A stretch of DNA of 64,000 bases from Schistocephalus solidus (Eukaryota; Platyhelminthes; Cestoda; Diphyllobothriidea; Diphyllobothriidae): assembly GCA_017591395.1 (NCBI GenBank), contig WEDG01005445.1:1-64000 (forward strand), read 5' to 3'. The position numbers and the translations under genes are program-made. Below are positions 45,543 to 57,500 of the stretch, in pieces. The notes below the pieces were generated by a model. The model saw nothing but the letters and a program-made list of their open reading frames with translations. It ran no database searches and was not told the origin of the DNA. The first letter of the stretch is position 1. Each line of letters begins with the position of its first letter.

Positions 45543-47689
45543 CCATGTAAGGGGAAAAGAGGAGGAGTGGATAGGACTGAAGCTTGAAGCACTATACAGT
45601 TACAAGGTAGAAGAATTAAAACACCACGATCGCGTTCCTTAAGAAATGAGCTTGCCAGGAACCCTTGACTTGTCGTGGCAGCTTAAACTATAAGGAGACC
45701 CTTGCCTTAAGATCCGTTGTCGAATGGACCGAGAAGCTGGACGATGGTTGAGATGGTATTGCATTCTGTGTAGAAAGATTGGAAAACAACTTAATACAAG
45801 ATGGCAACCGAATAAGGGCAGAGTTTCGCGCCACGAGAGCAGCATCCCAAGTGAAAACGGGACATGAAACACAGCGTTCTGAATGAGAGCATGTCTGTGT
45901 CGGTTATGAAGTTGATTGGCCAGTGTGGGCAGCCATGATTGGTGGAGATTTAGACTGCCACTTGTATGTGTGTGCAAGTATATACAAATGGACGCGAGGT
46001 TGCGGCAGGCACCCGGAGAAGGGCCACTGCGGACTCACTGAAACAAGAAAAGATGAACAGGAAAGACCTTGGAATAATTAACCCTGTTGTTTGCACTTTC
46101 CCTATGATGCCACTACACGCGGAGCAGGCAAATTAATTCAAGAAAATCTGAAGTGCTTCGATCCTTGATTACTTCACCAAAACAGTGCTGTAACAGCTCT
46201 AAACTCGCATTTGCGCATTCCAGAAGCCAAAGTTCTGGAGGATCGAAGAGGACGGCACAGGTACCATCATACAGTGGGAGGGGGGTGGGGGATGGGGGTG
46301 ATTAAAACTTTCAGGATAAATCTAAACGAAAGTACAAAAGCCGGACCAAACTGGAAGCAGAATCATCTAGATGGGCATTGCCCCTTCTCAGATACTCTGA
46401 TGCGAGACATGAAAGCGGTTTAACTAAGAGTGGAGTATAAACCAATGCGCAGCACAGCCACCAAGACAGCAGCCATCCTCCCTCAAGCAAACACACCCCG
46501 TCTGGACATATTTAGACCTATTAAACTCAGAGAAACAGAGTCTGAAGGATAACAGATATGATAATAAAAAAAAGCTACAAATGATGCCTTCCTAGGTTCA
46601 TTAGTAAATTTATGCACGCAAGACTTGCTAACACCTAGGGTACATAAAAAGCGCTTGAAATAGTGTGCTGATGCTGTCTCTGAAGATGGGTTTAAGCTGG
46701 AATCCAAAACGTCAGGCGAACAATGTTCTTGTTCTAGCGATCGCATCTACTACTACTAATTCTGAATGAGGATATTATTGAGAATGGGCGTGGAGCTTTC
46801 TACAAAGAAAAAAACTAATTACGCCCTGCCTCCCTATTAGACACAATAGTAGGTCAGAGGAAACAGCTGCATCTTTGAACAGATGATGAAGCGCTTTTAC
46901 TCCCAATCTCCGTTTTACGCATACTTACGCCCAACATGAATGTGCATTATTGGCCCGTATTCTTGGCACCTAGTAAGTGTGCTAGTTCTAGTATCCTCTC
47001 CCAAAAGTTACGTACAATGAGGGCACTACCAAAAATATTTCAATACCGAGTCAACTTCTAATTTTGCATCTATGTTCTGTTTCCACTAGGGTTTTCAAAG
47101 GTACTGACTATTAATCTGAAACATGCCAAACCAATTGCACGAATATCAGACTGATGAAACAAACATGTGAGCCCAAGTTTGGAATGACGTCAAAGTTCGC
47201 ATTGACACTCCATGCGCACACAACACTAAGGTTAACGTGAGTACTGCCCCCTAATGGACGGAAGAAACACGAACCGTACTCCGCGGACAGCCAATCACAG
47301 GCACCTACAAACTCCGAGATGTCTAGGTCAAGTGACCGACCTGACTAAGACTGGCTTTCTCTTGAGACAAAGATATTAACAGCCACCTTGCCCTTATGCA
47401 GTGACACACGCAGTTCTGGGGCCGCAAGCTTTCAGAAGTTGCTGGGACAAGTTTCTTGACCCGACGTGTGGGACTTACTGGAACACACCCTCAGAGACAG
47501 TTCAGGTAAGGTTGATGGACGTATAAAAGATACAGTATTAAGCGGGCCCGATTTTCACGCAACCAAATGCCTATCATAATTAGCTGCTTCCGCATGGCAA
47601 ATGCGTCCTTCAAACAGAACAGTTTGTGAGTCCAGGCACCTCATTTTAGATGGTCTCTGATGATGTTTTAAGGGGTAAATCCTCGCCCT
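45543..47689. other. Unassigned intergenic stretch
   Basis: No gene supported. A G-run lies at about 46,278-46,300. At about 47,090 GGGTTTTCAAAGGTACTGAC echoes the 3' terminus of families A/D, without the rest of an element. A minus frame at 45,639-45,977 (112 codons) has no recognisable motif. Confidence 0.35.
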
Positions 47690-47905
47690 CTAAGCGGGTC
47701 GCTTGGTGGATATGCCGGACCAACACGGAAGCCAAATCAGGCTACGGCAGCCGTTATTCAGGTTGCGCTCCCATAACAAATGCCGAACATGTTGGTTGGG
47801 GTGGTGGTACGCGTAGATGCTCCACCACGCTGTGGAGCACACGGCGGACCTCATCGGAATCAAACGTCGAACTGTCGGGTGAAAATCCGAAGCATCCTAC
47901 ACTGT
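47690..47905 (+). repeat. Repeat E, short 3'-end copy
   Basis: Shares the E end (GTGGAGCACACGGCGGACCT, then CGTCGAACTGTCGGG) and an upstream block (CCCATAACAAATGCCGAACA) also found at 56,440. Confidence 0.7.
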
Positions 47906-48261
47906 AAAGACAACACGTTTTAGTCAATAATTAAGTTTTCAGTCGGCGGCCATTGAACAAGCACACCCCCTATAACCAATGCGTTATTCCCTGCTTCTAC
48001 AGGTTCGTTTCACTGTTCCCAAGGCAGTATTTGATAGAAATAATTTAATTAACATTTAGAAACTGCCGCCAATAGAGCTCCTTTTGGGGAGGCTGAAACG
48101 CCAACACGCCCCATCATCTCTGTTTAGATAATTTTTAAGACAAGTTTACCTTACATGTCACAAAAGAGGTATGTATTTACAGTGCTGCAGAGCAGTAGAA
48201 AAGTTTAAAAATACATAAATTGGTACAAGAGGAGTCACGAAGGCAGCTTCTAGGAAATAAT
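47906..48261. other. 3' flank of NOP9
   Basis: Non-coding, likely containing the NOP9 3' UTR on the minus strand. I could not place a canonical polyadenylation signal. Confidence 0.4.
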
Positions 48262-48591
48262 CTATTTGGGTCGCTTTTGGGGTACTGATTTAGCAACACT
48301 GTTGCTGGACGATCTCTTCTTCTGTGCGGAGTTGGAGACTGCCTTTTTCTGCTCCGCCGGAAGTTTCGTTGCACGCCAACGAACAGGATTGTCGAGGTAG
48401 GCGCGACTGGAGACCAGTTTCTCCACAAAGCGGCCATATTTGCTGGTGCTGAGACGATCACAACACTGGGAACAAGTTTTAGCCATCTCCTCCCTGACAG
48501 CGCGTGTATCTGGGAAGTCGGCAGAGGCCCTCCAAACGGCCTCTACGACTCGGCTTCCGCAGACATCAAAGGCAAGGATGGTGAGCTGCGG
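48262..48591 (-). CDS. NOP9: NOP9 exon 7 (C-terminal repeats and basic tail)
   Basis: Acceptor CCCTTATCCTAG, then PQLTILAFDVCGSRVVEAVW, the classic pumilio helix, followed by YGRFVEKLVSSRAYL. The tail is Lys/Arg/Ser rich (KKRSSS...VPQKRPK) and ends at TAG (48,262-48,264); this basic end fits nucleolar localisation. I see no canonical AATAAA on the minus strand close downstream. Confidence 0.88.
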   Translation of the reverse strand, partial: PQLTILAFDVCGSRVVEAVWRASADFPDTRAVREEMAKTCSQCCDRLSTSKYGRFVEKLVSSRAYLDNPVRWRATKLPAEQKKAVSNSAQKKRSSSNSVAKSVPQKRPK

Positions 48592-51500
48592 CTAGGATAA
48601 GGGCAGAGAGCAATACGGAAGTTAACAGTTGGCTGTGAAGAAAGCGTATAAAAAGCCGGTTAAAGGGTTGCTGAGACAACAGTACTAAGAAGGAATGTCC
48701 GGACAGCCACTTCCAGTTTAACTGCCGTTGTCGTCCAGTCCCATGTCTAGCATAACCCGGAGATGTTAAAAATCAAAGTCCAGCTTCAGTCAGGCTTTAT
48801 GGGTGATGAAAAACCTCGACGTCCATGTGACGACATCCGTCACCACTTCCTTTCTATATGACCATCCATGATGGACCAAAACTGAACTTTAGAGCAAGTG
48901 CCGTCAACGTGCTCCTTCCATTTGAAAAACGAACAAAGAGAAAACCGTCAACAAGTTTTCTGTAATAAGTCAAAATTCCTAGGAGAAGCGTAATGCGCAC
49001 GCCAAGAAACGGACCTGATCGTGTAAGCAGTGCTTATTCAAGTAAAACTCGGAAAAAGGAGAGGTCAGTTAGGCTGTTAAAATTCTATCTAATTACTTAA
49101 CAGGGTGCAACAAAATACTGGGTGTTTTACGGGAATGGATAAAGTATGTCTTCTCGCTCATCGCAGCCTGGACAACCGTATTTTTAAGTGACCAAGACGC
49201 GCACGCTTTAGCTGACCCTCAAAGACCTGGACCACAAAAGACATTCCAAAAAAATGATGCTCAGGAGGGAGCTGTTCAGCATAACAAATGTGATGTATTC
49301 CCATTTTGCCGGGACGAAAACTTTCAGACCGCAAATCACCCAATAAGTATGAACAGCGATTATACCACATCTTGCACATTTATGCAGATCTTATCGACTA
49401 CAACGAAACGGTATTTTGTCCACAGAAAAAGATAAACATCGGCAGCCCGAGAGACAGTACGGCCTAGAGCGCGGCATCCATCTCAGTCATTCTTCCAAAA
49501 CCAATCTGTCTCCAATGAAAAGGCAAGGCCAAGGTGGATGTAGACGTGGGCGCAGTAAGGTGCCTGGCATAGTGAACTGCGTTCCCCACACACCATTGGA
49601 ACCGAGTTTGCACGAGTAACTAACTCATGTCGTACACGCGCGTGGGACGTGTTAGACGCAGGCCCACGTCGTGAGAGCTGAGATCCGTAACCCACTGCCC
49701 CTATCACCCTGTTGTGTTAAAATCCTGGTTAAGTGTTTGTTGTAGACAAAAGAGCTTGGTGTGGATGTTCACCATGCCAGCCACCTGCGTCGTCTCCTAA
49801 AGTCGGTCTCCTTGAATCTGCCTCCGTCCTTGCGTGAAGCACGCGGTGGAGATAATCGAAATCGACGGTCGAACTGTCATGTGTAGGCTCACGCTATTTC
49901 AGTTACTGTGACCAATCTCTTTCCCAATTACTCGGCAGGCTAGGACAGGCTACAGGTGCGTGAGGGGGCGAGAAGGAAAGAGAGATAACCCGATGCTACG
50001 ACATCCTGTCTTTTCAAAATTCAATATAACCCTCAATATGACCAAAATGTAACGAATAACAAAAAAACGAAATCTTCTCGCCTAAGTGTGATTCCTCTGG
50101 CATTTCTCACGTACGTAAGATAAGAGACGCCTTCTTAGAAATCTGGAAAACGTGGGTGGGCTGTTAACTTTTGTGAGCCGATGCGCCCACGTTCATCTAC
50201 AGTTGTCTTAACGTAAGATCACAAAAAGCAGACGAATAGCGAGGCGGAAAAAGTCCGCTTCATTCTGGCGATATTAACGAGGAGGCAACCGCTGCGTGCA
50301 CTCAACGACAAAAAACATCCTTAACTCAACCTCTGTATACAACGTGAAACCGGCTTAACTCGGTTAGGTTTCACATTCGTGAAATTTACCCTAAGCGCGT
50401 ACTATGAGGGTGTCAATACAACTTGACTTTGAGCTCCAAATGACCGAGCTATCCCGCCAGACGGTTCAATAGCATGTCAGACTTGCTTTAGTGAGAATAG
50501 GATGAGCAGGGTCGGCTACACTTTCTCTTACGTCTTCAATAATGAACCAGTGTCAAAAATATTTCAAGACAATTGGGGTAGAGAATGGGCGCAGTTATTG
50601 ACGCGGCCCAAAATCCCCGTTCATCTCATTCTTCTCCGCGAACATTCCACCCAAAGTAGCAAACCCAACAGCGAGAAAATGACATGTAAGTATCCGCCTT
50701 AGTGTAGTTTGTGGGAATACCATACGGTACAGTCAGCTCGAGCTTCGAAGCTTCGGCATATGTACGCCATCTGGACTACTAACCACACCACTGCTCTGTC
50801 TATCACAACTCCAATCCCAGACCCGTCTGCACTGTTCGATGTCCAGCTAGACCACAACCTCCCAATCATGGTTTTCTGCAACAACGGAGACTATGCGCTG
50901 GGCCGTTTGAGAAGGCATATTTTTGCGAGACGTTGGAAGACAACGGCACGGAAGTGGCTAACTGAACCGAGAAGTGGATGCAGTGAAACAGGGATTCCAA
51001 GAGCAGCTCTGATTTGTTTGACTGAAGTGCCAACTGGCTAATCCTTGCTCGAAGGTCTACAGTCAACCGGTTAAAGTGAGTAGCTCTTAGAAACTCCGTT
51101 ACCTTGCCTAACAGAACTGATGAAAGCAATCCTGATGACCACCATCCCAAAGCCAGCATATAGCCCAAAGAGGCTGGCAATAGCTACATGAATCCATTCC
51201 CCCTTCCTTAACAGACACTCTACCATGAGTACTGTTGGCTTTCCATCAGCAAGAAAACTACTAAGTTGCGACATCTACACAGTGTCGGTTAACTGTTTTT
51301 TTCAACTCGCACTCATGGTTATCTACCCTCACCCATCGGCCTGGTAAAATTAAGTCTAAATTTGCGGTATCAGCGGGTGAAAACTTGGCCGTCATGACGC
51401 AATTTCACACAGGGAGGTGGTAATTCAGAATGTCCGCAGGAGAGGAAAACTTACCAAAAGAATAGTGTAGATCTGTCGCTTCCGCTCCACGGGCACTGCG

Positions 51501-54500
51501 GGTGAAGTGAGAGCGGTTTCAATTACCCGATGCAGCATGTAATGTCGTGACCAGGCGTAAAACTCCTGCGGAGAGAGGGTCACGAGGCTAGAGGCCAGAC
51601 GAATGGGTTTACGCAGAGCAAACATCAACATGTCCTCAGCCAACAGACAACCAGTCAAGTTGAGTGCCTTCAGGCCGGTTCCCTCCAGCTGCAGGGGACG
51701 CTGTGGTTTGAAGGGCAGGTATTCCGACGACTCAGTCATGACCTGATGGTTCTCTTCCACCGTCTCCTCCTCGTCACCGTCAACGTTGCCATCCACACCA
51801 GAGGTGGTGTTTTTCGGGCAGGTCACTGCATTGTCCTGGCCAGAGGACTTTTCGAGATCTTCAAGGCTCCGCAGACTGACGAGTGAGCGCACAAAACGAC
51901 TGTCATGTTGTTTAACCTTCAGAGTATAGCCAAAGGCCTCCAAGACAGACTTAAAAAGAGAGGTAAGGAAGGAATTAGGGTTATTTGGTTTGGTCCGGTT
52001 TGATGAGGAAGTTGGCCTGTGATGAGGATAAAGCTGAAAAAGCACATAGGGGACGCAGCAAATGAACGAACTCTGAAAACATTGTGATTGATCTCGGATT
52101 GAATAGTACTTAAATGGAAGAAAGTCCGACTGCACGCGAAGATGCTATACATCCTTGGGGACGGGACCAGTTTAGAATTGTCCCATCGCTTCTGAAAACA
52201 GATCCAAAACCATATTTCAGAGGGTTTCATGCTTATTCGACTAGACAGTGACTTCCGGCAACGAAATGATGCTACCCGAAAGATGTCCAATTTTTAGGAT
52301 TTAAACTCGAGGAAGTCAAATATGCGATAGAAACAATAAGGGTTATCACAAACAGACGGTTGGAGAGAAATTTTGACCAAAGTCGCATTAAGAGAACTTT
52401 TGCCGAGAACGAAAGACGGGATTCAGTTGCTATGTTCTGTCAGCTATGACACACGAAATATGAAGATCGTAGGATTTAAATAAGGGCCTGTACAAGCACT
52501 GAGCTTGACGTCTTACCAGTTAAGCAATAGGGCTCAAGATCGAGCTGCTAGGACTGAGCACATGCAAAATACCGTGGTAATCGTGTTTGCCGAGTTGAAA
52601 TAGGCATCTCGGGGCTACACTTCTAGCCGGCCGTCACTGCTCGACAAACAGTCAACACTTAAGAGGTGATACCGACATAAACCTAGCCTAGTTTCGGGAT
52701 GTATATAAACTATCCGAAAAAGTATCCAGCTTGAAGAGTTCAGAGACTGAAAAAAACTTAGGAAAAGCATGATTGTTCGAAAGGAAAGACTGCCCTAATT
52801 TAGGGATCACTATCTTCAATGCAATTTTATACAAAACTGCCCAGCTTTTTTGCTAAAACTGGTGTCCTCGTAAAAATTTTCTTTCCTCTTTCAGATTGGG
52901 TAATTAAGTAACCAGATACACGTGCGAGTCACTACCGTACTCTTTCAAGAACAGTATTTGACGATTCTGGATTCTGCCGTCACAAGGCGACTTACAGTAG
53001 ACGTCCTATCTTGTGAAATATCAAGCGAAATTTTGAAGTGTGCTTTCGATTCGAACAAATTACTTGCTTAGGGTAATAATGGTGCTTATCGCACAGTCTA
53101 ATTTCAAAATATTTCAGTCACATCAGAATGCCTGCTTTCAAAAGGGCTAGTTTGGGATCGATTGCAAAACGCATACTGTATAAAAAATAGCTACTTAAGT
53201 AATATGCATTTTTCTTATTGATTTTCAGTACCCTTAGAAATTTAAATAAATTTTATAGAATAAGTGCACAAAATATTCTTTCTTATGCTCTTTTGGTAGC
53301 ATTTTATGTCTCTTTCAAATTTACTACTTAGAAGGAGGGTATTTTTCGGTTTGAAAAAGTTTAGAATTATGAAATGTTAATTTATATCTTATCCGTCAAT
53401 TTATTGATATTGCTTACAAATTATACGACATCATGCCCATCCACTGCGAAATTTTAGGAGAACCATGTGATCTCTTCCTCATAGCATAGAGAAATGCACA
53501 ATTTTTCTTAGGCAGAAAGTATACAGCATGGAGTTTTCAAACCTTGAATGCAAATTTAACGGCCAGTAGCGGTCAAAATTATTTGGTAATTCAGAAAGTT
53601 TTTTTTAAAACCGAAGGATACCCTTTTTTCAAGGATGAAATTTTGCAGAAGGCATAATACGTTAGCCAACGAATGCGAGAAAGAATATTTTTGCGCATGA
53701 ATTTTAAAAAAAATATTTTAAATTATAACGTCATTGAAAATCAATGCAAAATGCATACTAATTAAGTAGTCATTTGCTAGAGTATGCTTTTCAAGCGACC
53801 AGAAAAGAGCTCGTTCAAAAGCCAGAATCCTAACGTGACGGAAATAGCTTGAGATTAGGCTTCACGATAATCAATACTACAATTCTACCTAAGTAATTTC
53901 TTCTAATTGAAAAACACATTTCAAAATTCCTGTTGACATGCCATGAGATAGGAAATCTACCTTAGATGGGCTAGTAAGTTAAGTTGAACTTAGACTAGCG
54001 ACCGAAGTTTCAACCGACAGCAACCCCTGACCACCACCACCACCACCACCACACTGAACAGAACGCATACTACACCTACACAACTGCATTGAAATTTCGA
54101 CCCAGTTTCAAAACTCTCATTACAGACAGCAGTTTGCTCAACCAGTACAGGATAAATTTTCGGAATGTTACCACCCTCGAGGTCCTAGGGAACACGGTAG
54201 CGTTTTGTGTGGATATTATGCATAATTGGATGCAGCGCAGGGCAGGGGATAAAGCTTACGAATGGAGGTGGCTTTTCCCATTCCAAATGTGTGTGTATAA
54301 GTAGGGAAGAAGAAGAAGGCAGTTCAATCGCCAGAACCATTTCTTGGCACATATGAACCTTCGAACTAGTACAGAAGTCCATCATCATCAGCTGCCCTTG
54401 ACGAGCTCATCAGGCGAAGACCAAATGGTGAAAGAGAAATAACTGACTATGGAAGGACGATGAACATCACGTAGCTTCTCAGTTTTCACAGTTAACGTCC

Positions 54501-57500
54501 GAAGCTTTGTGAAAACACTCTTCAAACGGATCCAGACTCATTTGAGCAAGTCAGAGGAAAAAGCCCGTGAGGCGGACATTTCTGCGACCCATTTATACGG
54601 CACAACTATCCGATGCCTACGGGCTCTGCCATACATCAAGGACCAGTCCGAATCTGCCATGCGCATCATGACCATGAAATAAAAGGGCCGACTAAACCCC
54701 AGCGTGCAGCCAGGGTGGATTGTATCACATTCCATACCTAAACTATTCTCGCAATTACACAGGAAAAACTGGACACATGCTTGAATCGCGCATACACTAA
54801 CATAAGCTGGCTGTTAGACGGGTTGACTGATTATCACAAGCGGCTACTCACGATCACGAAAAGGTTCATGAGTTTAACTTCGCAGCCACGAAGATAATCC
54901 CCCACGCCAGAAGCACGACAAGCCACACATTGATTGAAGCCTAGGCCTCCGATGAACTAATCTGACAAAGAGATACAGAGCCCTGAAGTCACCTTCAGAC
55001 TTGCGTTACTGCTGTTTGATTGGCTCTTACCTCCTATAACTGCATCTTGCTCTGTTGCCATTGCTAGCCCCTGAAAATGAGCTCCTGTACGAGTTCTAAG
55101 GTTCAGAGGAATGAAGAGCTGGTTAAAGCGATTGAACAGCCTTCTTCCATACTGGACAACTTTTTCCTATACGAGCGCCACAAAACTACTATAAACAAGT
55201 TTCACAAAAAATCGTATGCCTTCGAGAGCTACACAGACAAATCACATTTGACTTTACTGGCTAGACCAACCAGTAACCGGAAGGTTTACTGTCTATGAAG
55301 GCGCAAGGAGTATCGCCTACAGTTATGTACTTTGTGTGACTATGAACTTATCAAAATGAGTATCCCTGCGTCGAAACTCCTTAAACCTTGCCTCAAAAAG
55401 TACAAGGCTGAAAGAAATAGGTCTTCTTAATGCAAAATTAACGTTTGCCTAGAAATAATCGTGCAGACAAAAACAAGAGGAAAACTGCAGATACGTTACA
55501 GTGCTATGCGGGCTCAAACACAACTAAAAGTAATTATAGCCTGTTCACTTTCTTAGTCGGCATTTGAGATCAAGAAATATGCGCGTGCTTGAAATACCTC
55601 AAACAAGACAACAAGACAACCACATCGGCAAACAGGGAATAATTTGTTTGTCTTAAAATCTATTGTGTTGAATTTGCATTAGAAGACCAAAACTATTGAA
55701 TTTAATGATGTTAAGCATTAGTTATGATAGGGCCAACACCGTGCTAACGGAGGACAATATAGAAATAAACTGTCCAGTAAAGAGTTATGAACCTGAACCA
55801 CTTTGTGAATTCTTAAAAGTTACGTGAAATTCCAAAATATGGTTTCAGTTAGAAAGGATTACGTAAGAGATGTTGCAAAGGGACATAACAAAAAAATATT
55901 TCTACGCATGATTCCTACAAAATATAGTTGAATTTAAATGTGCATCGAAAATAAATTAAAAACGAGAATACACAAGCAATCGCTTTTAGCGAGAAGGACT
56001 TAAGCAGACCGCCACATATAAGGCCCATTGTTAACGCAAAATTCTGTCGTGCATTCAATAAAGGCTTTGAAATTATGGTAAGCACGGTAAGCAGTATTGC
56101 AAATTTACTCAAACAACCCCTTCCAACAGAAACCATAACTTAAAATTCAGTCAATGTTTCACCAACTTGGTCATCTACAGAAATTGTGTCACCAATTTTT
56201 TTCCTAGCACAGAGGTAAGTCATCAGACCAGAGCTTTCAACTCCAACCTCGAAAGCTTCCGCATTGATTCTACTTATCTGCAACCAACTTCCGCAGGAAA
56301 AAGCCCACTTTGTAGATGTCAAACTAACTGTAGTGCGTGTGTTTAGTGTGCCGCCGAATCGGGTCATGCGGTAGATGCGTTGAGCCAAGACAAGGTCAGA
56401 TCAGGGCAAGGCAGGCGTTATTGGGTAAACGCACCCATAACAAATACTGCACATAAAGGCTGGGGGGATGGTGGCGGTACGCCTAGGCACGGTTTCCCGT
56501 CGCGCCAGCCACCTACGAACTCCACCATTTCCTGTCTTCTTGATTTGACTATTACACCGGTCCCAGGCGGGAGAGAAGTGAGTGCGGTAGACGCTGCACA
56601 AGCCCACTATCACTATAAACGAATTCACGCGCAAGTCACCGTTCCTGCGCCCATTCCGCTGTGGGGCACACAGTGGACATCGCCGGACTACGATGGTCGA
56701 ACTGTCGTGTGTTGCACAAACACATTTGTCTCATCACGCTCTAAACACAAGTACCAGATAAAAGCTCAGACATGCGTTTCACAGGTTGTCATCAACTGCA
56801 TGGGCAAACATGGGGGTTTCAGCCCATAAGTGAGTCCCCCTAGCATTCCCAATGTGTGTTTCTCGAATAACACCAGCATAATGAAAGTTTGGTAAAATCA
56901 ACGAACCCCGTGTTTGTGCTGAGAGAACGATTAAGAAAAGTTGTGTGCACAACTCTCAGAGGTCCAGTGTGCCAGCAAAAAGTACAAGCATTAGGTGAGC
57001 TCTACGGAAGCAGGTCTCACGTCAGATGAGGGAAGCTGACAATAAGTGCAGGGGCTAAAATTTGAGTTAAAGCAGGTATCGGGGGCGGCAAGGAAAGGCC
57101 AAAGATAGGACAGGGTCTCCTTAGGAGCACGATAGGTTTTAAGTGGCAGAAGGGTTCACCAAAACAAGTTAAGCGGGAACCCCCCCTCTTCCCTACTGAA
57201 TTGCCGAAGAAAATAATTGGAAGCAAACAAAATAGCACTTTGCCAACGCATTTAACTGCCAATGCATGTGAAATAAGACATGGAGGAATTACAAAAACCT
57301 ACCTTCTCAAAGGCAAATTGCACTTGTTCAGTGGGAAGCCTAAGGCAGGCCGCAGAGAGGGCAGTAAGTAAATAGTGCTGACCACAGTCGAGGGCCTGAC
57401 GCAAGCCCGAAACACCGTTAGAGCCAGGCAGCGTAAGCGCCTTGATAAAGGCCTCCAGGTCTGGTGACTTTTTGAAGCTCAAAACGACAGCACGCAGGAT

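Larger units (their letters stand above)
51950..57302 (-). other. NOP9 intron 5
   Basis: A GT-AG intron of 5,353 bp. It contains a CCA microsatellite (54,031-54,052), two oppositely oriented copies of a short repeat (54,300-54,420 and 55,060-55,170) and an E copy (56,395-56,712). The remainder is AT-rich with no recognised content. Confidence 0.7.

Noticed and set aside
45639..45977. A 112-codon minus-strand frame (HTHTSGSLNLHQSWLPTLAN...)
   Set aside because: Unusual composition, no family resemblance, no repeat copies and no splice context; not supported as a gene.
50709..51274. Open frames on both strands within NOP9 intron 6 (up to 110 codons)
   Set aside because: No recognisable motifs, no splice support needed by NOP9, and frames open on both strands at once suggest chance in a GC-richer patch.
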